24,703 nt of DNA from CAZOGW01 sp964579415 (GTDB taxonomy: Bacteria; Actinomycetota; Acidimicrobiia; Spongiisociales; UBA5794): contig CAZOGW010000037.1 in the NCBI GenBank assembly GCA_964579415.1, positions 1 through 24,703 on the forward strand, given 5' to 3'. The notes below the pieces were generated by a model, which was not told the DNA's origin, did no database searches, and worked only from the letters and a program-made list of their open reading frames with translations. Positions 20,877-24,703 of the stretch are shown in pieces. Numbering within the stretch: the stretch's first letter is position 1; the number at the start of each line of letters is the position of its first letter. A program made the translations under genes and the position numbers.

Positions 20877-21194
20877 CTACGCCGTCTCGCCGAAGTGTGC
20901 CAGCAGCGCCGCCCGCTGCCGGGCGCCGAGCCCGCGGACGCGGCGGTTGTCGGCGATATCCAGTGCCTCCAGCAGCTTCCCGGTCCCGACCTTGCCCAGG
21001 CCGGGCATCGCCTGGAGGATGGCGGTGACCTTGGTCCCGGCCACGATGTCGTCGTTCTCGGCGCGGGCGAAGACTTCGCCCAGGGTCAGGCTCCCGGTGC
21101 GCAGCAACTCCTTGAGCTCGGCCCGCTCCCGCCGGGCGGCGGCCGCCTTCTCCAGGGCCTGTGCCCTCTGTTCAGGTGTGACTTCGGGCAGCAC
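20877..21194 (-). CDS. mihF: Integration host factor, actinobacterial type (mIHF)
   Basis: This 105-residue nucleoid protein binds and bends DNA. It matches mycobacterial mIHF across its length: LPEVTPEQRAQALEKAAAAR, RAELKELLRTG, KVTAILQAMPGLGKVGTGKLLEALDIADNRRVRGLG with a helix-hairpin-helix-like turn, and ARQRAALLAHFG. The GTG at 21192-21194 is chosen because AAGGAGG lies 4 nt upstream and the family N-terminus matches; the frame stays open upstream through repeats only. It begins the mihF-kinase-rpoZ-coaBC-priA block. Confidence 0.96.
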   Translation of the reverse strand: MLPEVTPEQRAQALEKAAAARRERAELKELLRTGSLTLGEVFARAENDDIVAGTKVTAILQAMPGLGKVGTGKLLEALDIADNRRVRGLGARQRAALLAHFGETA

Positions 21195-21236
21195 GAGCCC
21201 TCCTTCCTCCCCGCAACGCGAGGACTCTACTTTGAA

Positions 21237-21347
21237 TTCTTCATCTCCCCCCGGCTTTGCGGAGGGCGGGTCGAGAGCGCCTTCTTCATCTCCCCCCGGG
21301 CTTTGACGGGGGGAGTACCCCTGCCGGAGGCTTTGCGGAGGCAGGGG
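21237..21347. repeat. C-rich direct and inverted repeats upstream of mihF
   Basis: An 18-nt unit TTCTTCATCTCCCCCCGG occurs at 21237-21254 and 21282-21299. GGCTTTGCGGAGG occurs at 21253-21265 and 21329-21341. Two perfect 8-bp hairpins are formed: CTCCCCCC/GGGGGGAG (21290-21315) and CCCCTGCC/GGCAGGGG (21318-21347). The block looks like piled-up, eroded palindromic elements. It lies 40-150 nt before the mihF start, so it would be in the mihF leader or promoter. Confidence 0.75.
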
Positions 21348-21504
21348 GGAGGGGGGGTCTTCGTCGCGCTCCCTGTACAGCCTTCGCGGCAAGCTCAACG
21401 GGCATCTGAGAGGAAGACCCCCTCCGATCGATCGGCCCACCGCGAGCCTGTGCACGCGATCAGGTCTTGTGCCGCCAGGCGGGCCGATCGACCACCTCCC
21501 CCAC

Positions 21505-21598
21505 CGAAGCGGCGGGGGAGGATGAAAAACAGCCCTACGAAGCGGCGGGGGAGGATGAGGAACAGCCCTACGAAGCGGCGGGGGAGGATGAAAACAGG
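21505..21598. repeat. 33-bp tandem repeat, about three copies, after pyrF
   Basis: Copies start at 21505, 21538 and 21571, each beginning CGAAGCGGCGGGGGAGGATG; the first two are complete at 33 bp and differ at two bases, the third is cut short and diverges at its end next to the pyrF stop (21603). On the minus strand each carries CATCCTCCCCCGCCGCTTCG, sharing the CATC-TCCCCC theme of the repeats at 21237-21347. There are no unique spacers, so this is not CRISPR. Between the two repeat blocks (21348-21504) I see no gene. Confidence 0.88.
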
Positions 21599-21602
21599 CC
21601 AC

Positions 21603-22310
21603 TCAGTCGGGCTCGGGCGCTGCGAGAGACTGGGCGATGGCGGCGGCGGCGGCTACCGGGTCGGGGGCGGCGGTTATGGGGCGGCCGATGACGAGCCAGT
21701 CGGCGCCCTTGCGCAGCGCCTCGGCGGGAGTGGCCACCCGGCGCTGGTCGTCGTCGGCCTCGGCGGGGCGGATACCGGGGGTCACCCGCACCAGGTCGGG
21801 GGCGACCTCACGGACCACGTTGATCTCGTGCGGCGAGCACACCAGGCCCTCGCAGCCGGCGGCGGCGGCGAGGCGAGCCATCCTGGAGACGAGCCGGCCC
21901 GGCGAGACGGTGATCCCGGTGGCCGCCAGGGAATTCTCGTCGAGGCTGGTGAGCACCGATACCCCGAGGATGCCGGCGGTGCCTCCCGCAGCGGAGGAAA
22001 GCCCGGACACGGCGGCAGCCAGCATCTCCTCGCCGCCGGAGACGTGGGCGGTGACCCAGCGGGCGCCGACGTCGCCGAGGCGCCGCGCCGCCGCCTCCAC
22101 CTGGGTGGGGATGTCGTGCAGCTTGGCGTCGGCGAAGACAGGGAGGCCGAGCGCGGCCACGGTGGCGACGGTGCCGGGCCCCGGCCCGAAGAGGAGCCCG
22201 AGGCCCACCTTGAAACCACCGACGTGGGGGGTCAGCGCCTTGGCCATGCGCACCGCCTCCTCGGCGGAGGGCAGGTCGAGGGCCACCAGCACGGGAGTGT
22301 GGTTCACCAT
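21603..22310 (-). CDS. pyrF: Orotidine 5'-phosphate decarboxylase
   Basis: This 235-residue TIM-barrel enzyme makes UMP from OMP. It has VALDLPSAEEA, FKVGLGLLF, the catalytic FADAKLHDIPTQV (Asp-Lys-Asp set), VTPGIRP and the terminal IGRPITAAPDPVAAAAA phosphate-binding segment. This is the shorter Bacillus/E. coli-type enzyme, not the long mycobacterial type. The start ATG at 22308-22310 lies inside the end of pyrD; a GTG at 22305-22307, in GTGA with the pyrD stop, is equally possible. Confidence 0.97.
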   Translation of the reverse strand: MVNHTPVLVALDLPSAEEAVRMAKALTPHVGGFKVGLGLLFGPGPGTVATVAALGLPVFADAKLHDIPTQVEAAARRLGDVGARWVTAHVSGGEEMLAAAVSGLSSAAGGTAGILGVSVLTSLDENSLAATGITVSPGRLVSRMARLAAAAGCEGLVCSPHEINVVREVAPDLVRVTPGIRPAEADDDQRRVATPAEALRKGADWLVIGRPITAAPDPVAAAAAIAQSLAAPEPD

Positions 22311-23215
22311 GGCCGGGCCGCTCCGATCAACTCGCTCACCGCGGCCACGTCCTCGGTGCGGCAGAAGTCGGCCAACTCGTCGAGGATGACGGTGGCGATG
22401 CGGGGCGTGGCGAAGTGCGCCGTCCCCACCGCAACCGCCGAGGCGCCGGCCATCAGGTACTCGGCGACGTCCCAGCCGGAGCGGACCCCGCCGCAGCCGA
22501 CGATGGGGACCGAAGGAAGCGCCTGAGCCACCTCCCACACGCAACGCAGTGCGATCGGTTTGAGTGGCGTCCCGGAGTAGCCGCCCACGTTGCCCGAAAG
22601 CACCGGGCGGCGTGTCTCCAGGTCGATGGCGGTTCCCCACACGGTGTTGGTGAGCACCACCCAGTCGGCGCCCGCCTCGGCGACGGCGCCGGCCACCGCC
22701 ACGATGTCGGCGGCGTTGGGGGAGAGTTTGGCGCCGACAGGAAGGCCGACGGCATCATGTACCGCCGCCACCACGGTTGCGGCAAGCTGCGGATCAAGGG
22801 CCCACATGACGCCGCCGTCGAGGTTGGGGCATGACAGGTTCACCTCGATGGCGGCCACCCCGGCGACCGCCATCCGGCGCGCCACGGTGACGAAATCGCC
22901 GACATGGTGACCCACCGCAGACCCCCACACCTCCACATCCAGCGAGCTCAGGCCCGGTCCCACCTCCTCGACCCAGCGATCGATGCCGGGGTTGGGGATG
23001 CCGAGGCCGTTGAGCATGCCCTCGCCGGCCGGGGCGATGCGGGGGGGCTCCCGGCCAGTCCATGGATCCGGGCTCACCGACTTGGCGACAGCAGCGCCGT
23101 AGAGCGAGAAGTCGACGGTGCCGGCGAAGTCGACCACGGAGCCCACGGTGCCGCTGGCGGCGACGAGAGGGCTGCCCAGGAAGTGATCGCCGAGCCGGGT
23201 GGCCAGGTCGATCAT
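22304..23215 (-). CDS. pyrD: Dihydroorotate dehydrogenase, class 1B type catalytic subunit
   Basis: This 303-residue flavoprotein oxidises dihydroorotate to orotate. It has LGSPLVAASGT, LGIPNPGIDRW, VNLSCPNLDGG with the class 1 catalytic Cys, AKLSPN, YSGTPLKPIALR and GCGGVRSGWDVAEYLMAGASAVAVGTA. The length and KPIALR segment point to class 1B, which normally needs PyrK for electron transfer to NAD; no pyrK is seen here, though it could lie beyond carB. The start ATG is in ATGA (23212-23215) with the carB stop. Confidence 0.95.
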   Translation of the reverse strand: MIDLATRLGDHFLGSPLVAASGTVGSVVDFAGTVDFSLYGAAVAKSVSPDPWTGREPPRIAPAGEGMLNGLGIPNPGIDRWVEEVGPGLSSLDVEVWGSAVGHHVGDFVTVARRMAVAGVAAIEVNLSCPNLDGGVMWALDPQLAATVVAAVHDAVGLPVGAKLSPNAADIVAVAGAVAEAGADWVVLTNTVWGTAIDLETRRPVLSGNVGGYSGTPLKPIALRCVWEVAQALPSVPIVGCGGVRSGWDVAEYLMAGASAVAVGTAHFATPRIATVILDELADFCRTEDVAAVSELIGAARPW

Positions 23216-24703
23216 GACGGCTTTCCCCACACCGCGGCCCGGTGATGTTCCTGCAGGGAGGAGACGACACGGGGTTCACGGGCGTAGCCGAGGCTTTCCA
23301 CCAGGAGCTGCCCGCCGCGGATGGTGGTGACGCAGGGCACGTCGTGGCGGGTTGCGGCGCGGCGGATCACCGCGCCGTCGCCACGTGCCCGGGAGCTCTC
23401 CGGGGTGTTGATGACCAGGTCGATGCGGCCTTCCTCGATGAGCCGCACCGGGTCGTAGGGCCCCTCCCCCACCTTGTCGACGTGGGTGACCCTGATGCCG
23501 TGGCGGGTGAGGTGTCCGGCGGTGCCGTGGGTGGCGAGAATGCGGAACCCGAGGTCGACGAGGGAGGAGGCGATCCCGGTGCCGTCGGCCTTGTCGCCAT
23601 CGGCCAGGGAGAGGAAGACGGTGCCGCCGGTGGGGATGACGTGGCCGGCGCCGCGCAGCGCCTTGGCGTAGGCGACCCCGATGGTGCCGGCGATGCCCAT
23701 CACCTCGCCGGTGGCCCGCATCTCCGGCCCGAGCACCCGGTCCTCGGCGGGGAACCTCTTCCAGGGCAGCACCGCCTCCTTGATGGCGACGCGCCCCGGC
23801 AGCGTGGGCAGGTGGCCTTCGGGTACCAGGCCCTCGGACCGCAGAGCCTCCAGGGACTCCCCCATCATCACCCGGGTGGCCACCTTGGCCAGCGGCACCC
23901 CGGTGGCCTTGGAGATGAAGGGGACGGTCCGCGACGCCCGCGGGTTGGCTTCCAGCACCACTACCTCGTCGCCGCGGACGGCGTACTGGATGTTGACCAG
24001 CCCTCGTACCTCGAGCCCGGCGGCGAGGCGTCCGGTGAGGTCGACGATACGGTCCACGACCTCAGCGCTCAGGGTCGGCGGCGGGACGACGCAGGCGGAG
24101 TCGCCGGAGTGGATACCGGCCTGTTCGACGTGTTCCATCACGCCACCGACGTACAGGTCGGTGCCGTCGTACACCGCGTCGACGTCCACCTCGATGGCCG
24201 ACTCGAGGAACCGGTCGACCAGCAGCGGCGCCACCGCCAGGTCGGCGCCGCCGGCGCCGTAGAAGTCGTCTAGGTAGTCCTGCATCTCGGCGGCGGACCA
24301 CACGATGCGCATGGCGCGGCCGCCGAGCACGAAGGAGGGCCGCACCAGCACCGGGAACCCGATGCGCTCGGCCACCGCGGTGGCCTCGGGGGCGGACATG
24401 GCGGTGCCCGATTCGGGCTGGGGCACGCCGATGCGGTGGCACAGCGTCGAGAAGCGGTCGCGGTCCTCGGCGAGGGCGATGGAGTCGGGGGTGGTGCCGG
24501 CGACGGGGACGCCTGCGGCCTCCAGGGTCGGGGCCAGGCCCAGCGGGGTCTGGCCGCCGAGCTGGACGATCACCGCCACCGGCTTCTCCTTGTCGATGAC
24601 CGCCATTACGTCCTCGGGTGTGAGCGGCTCGAAGTAGAGGCGGTCCGAGGTGTCGTAGTCGGTGGACACCGTCTCCGGGTTGCAGTTGACCATCACCGTC
24701 TCG
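23212..24703 (-). CDS. carB: Carbamoyl-phosphate synthase large subunit (C-terminal half)
   Basis: About 496 codons of the 3' part are visible; the rest lies beyond the right edge. The segment covers the second ATP-grasp unit, which phosphorylates carbamate: VNCNPETVSTDYDTSDRLYFE, VQLGGQTPLGLA, RPSFVLGGRAM, EVDVDAVYDG, EHVEQAGIHSGDSACVVPP, IQYAV and EANPRASRTVPF. It then has the C-terminal MGS-like allosteric domain (VFLSLADGDK ... ATHGTAGHL ... VINTPES ... RRAATRHDVPCVTT). It supplies carbamoyl phosphate for pyrimidine and arginine synthesis and is joined to pyrD by ATGA. Confidence 0.98.
   Translation of the reverse strand, partial: ETVMVNCNPETVSTDYDTSDRLYFEPLTPEDVMAVIDKEKPVAVIVQLGGQTPLGLAPTLEAAGVPVAGTTPDSIALAEDRDRFSTLCHRIGVPQPESGTAMSAPEATAVAERIGFPVLVRPSFVLGGRAMRIVWSAAEMQDYLDDFYGAGGADLAVAPLLVDRFLESAIEVDVDAVYDGTDLYVGGVMEHVEQAGIHSGDSACVVPPPTLSAEVVDRIVDLTGRLAAGLEVRGLVNIQYAVRGDEVVVLEANPRASRTVPFISKATGVPLAKVATRVMMGESLEALRSEGLVPEGHLPTLPGRVAIKEAVLPWKRFPAEDRVLGPEMRATGEVMGIAGTIGVAYAKALRGAGHVIPTGGTVFLSLADGDKADGTGIASSLVDLGFRILATHGTAGHLTRHGIRVTHVDKVGEGPYDPVRLIEEGRIDLVINTPESSRARGDGAVIRRAATRHDVPCVTTIRGGQLLVESLGYAREPRVVSSLQEHHRAAVWGKPS

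Noticed and set aside
21505..21598. CRISPR array
   Set aside because: The 33-bp units are directly abutting with no unique spacers, there are only about three copies and no cas genes.
21195..21602. N-terminal extension of mIHF made of Pro/Arg-rich repeats
   Set aside because: The frame is open only through intergenic repeats; the GTG at 21194 has a strong ribosome site and matches the family N-terminus.
20895..22526. Open frame of 543 codons on the plus strand
   Set aside because: It runs antisense through mihF, the repeat gap and pyrF; the frame is an artefact of composition.
1..24703. tRNA genes, insertion sequences, prophage or defence genes
   Set aside because: Gaps were read on both strands and no cloverleaf, transposase or defence family was recognised; a tRNAscan-type search could still find something missed by eye.

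Overview
This is a GC-rich, densely packed chromosomal core region, almost certainly from an actinobacterium (Actinomycetota). An early-branching class such as Acidimicrobiia is my best guess but is not proven. The pointers are the mIHF-type nucleoid protein (mihF), an actinobacterial-type PriA without helicase motifs, the PAMH form of CoaBC, the order mihF-kinase-rpoZ-coaBC-priA, and the 5' end of a 16S rRNA downstream of tyrS. I see no phage, transposase, CRISPR array, toxin-antitoxin or defence gene. With one exception every gene lies on the minus strand or is a standalone plus-strand gene of ordinary type.

Layout, in the direction of minus-strand transcription (right to left). (1) carB (5' end outside the window)-pyrD-pyrF, the end of a pyrimidine operon. 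(2) A 408-bp repeat-filled gap, then mihF, a cytidylate-kinase-like gene where gmk is usually found, rpoZ, coaBC and priA. (3) def-fmt, for initiator-Met formylation and deformylation. (4) A plus-strand class-III-like PPK2, then rpe and a REC-GGDEF response regulator. (5) The riboflavin operon ribD-ribE-ribBA-ribH behind a clear FMN riboswitch. (6) infC-rpmI-rplT-SpoU methyltransferase, with infC starting at ATT behind a terminator-like leader. (7) pheS-pheT-mpg, with its own promoter, a 21-codon leader ORF and an attenuator-like hairpin. (8) A small plus-strand secreted protein. (9) tyrS, a 58-residue membrane protein, and the rRNA leader and first 60 bases of 16S rRNA.

The genes form a translation and cofactor housekeeping block: aminoacylation (Tyr, Phe), initiation (IF3, fMet cycle), ribosomal proteins, rRNA, flavin and CoA synthesis, UMP synthesis and the omega subunit. 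Many neighbours are joined by 4-nt ATGA/GTGA or 1-nt TGATG overlaps, which implies translational coupling. The linear order resembles, from memory, that of Mycobacterium tuberculosis (carB-pyrF-mihF-gmk-rpoZ-coaBC-metK-priA-fmt-rpe-ribD-ribC-ribA2-ribH ... infC-rpmI-rplT-tsnR-pheS-pheT ... mpg-tyrS), compressed here into 25 kb.

The most interesting material is regulatory or unusual within ordinary genes: the pheST and infC leaders, the altered class-I signatures of TyrRS, the kinase at the gmk position, and three families of short intergenic repeats, two of which supply the stop codon of the neighbouring gene. No wholly new multi-gene system is evident.
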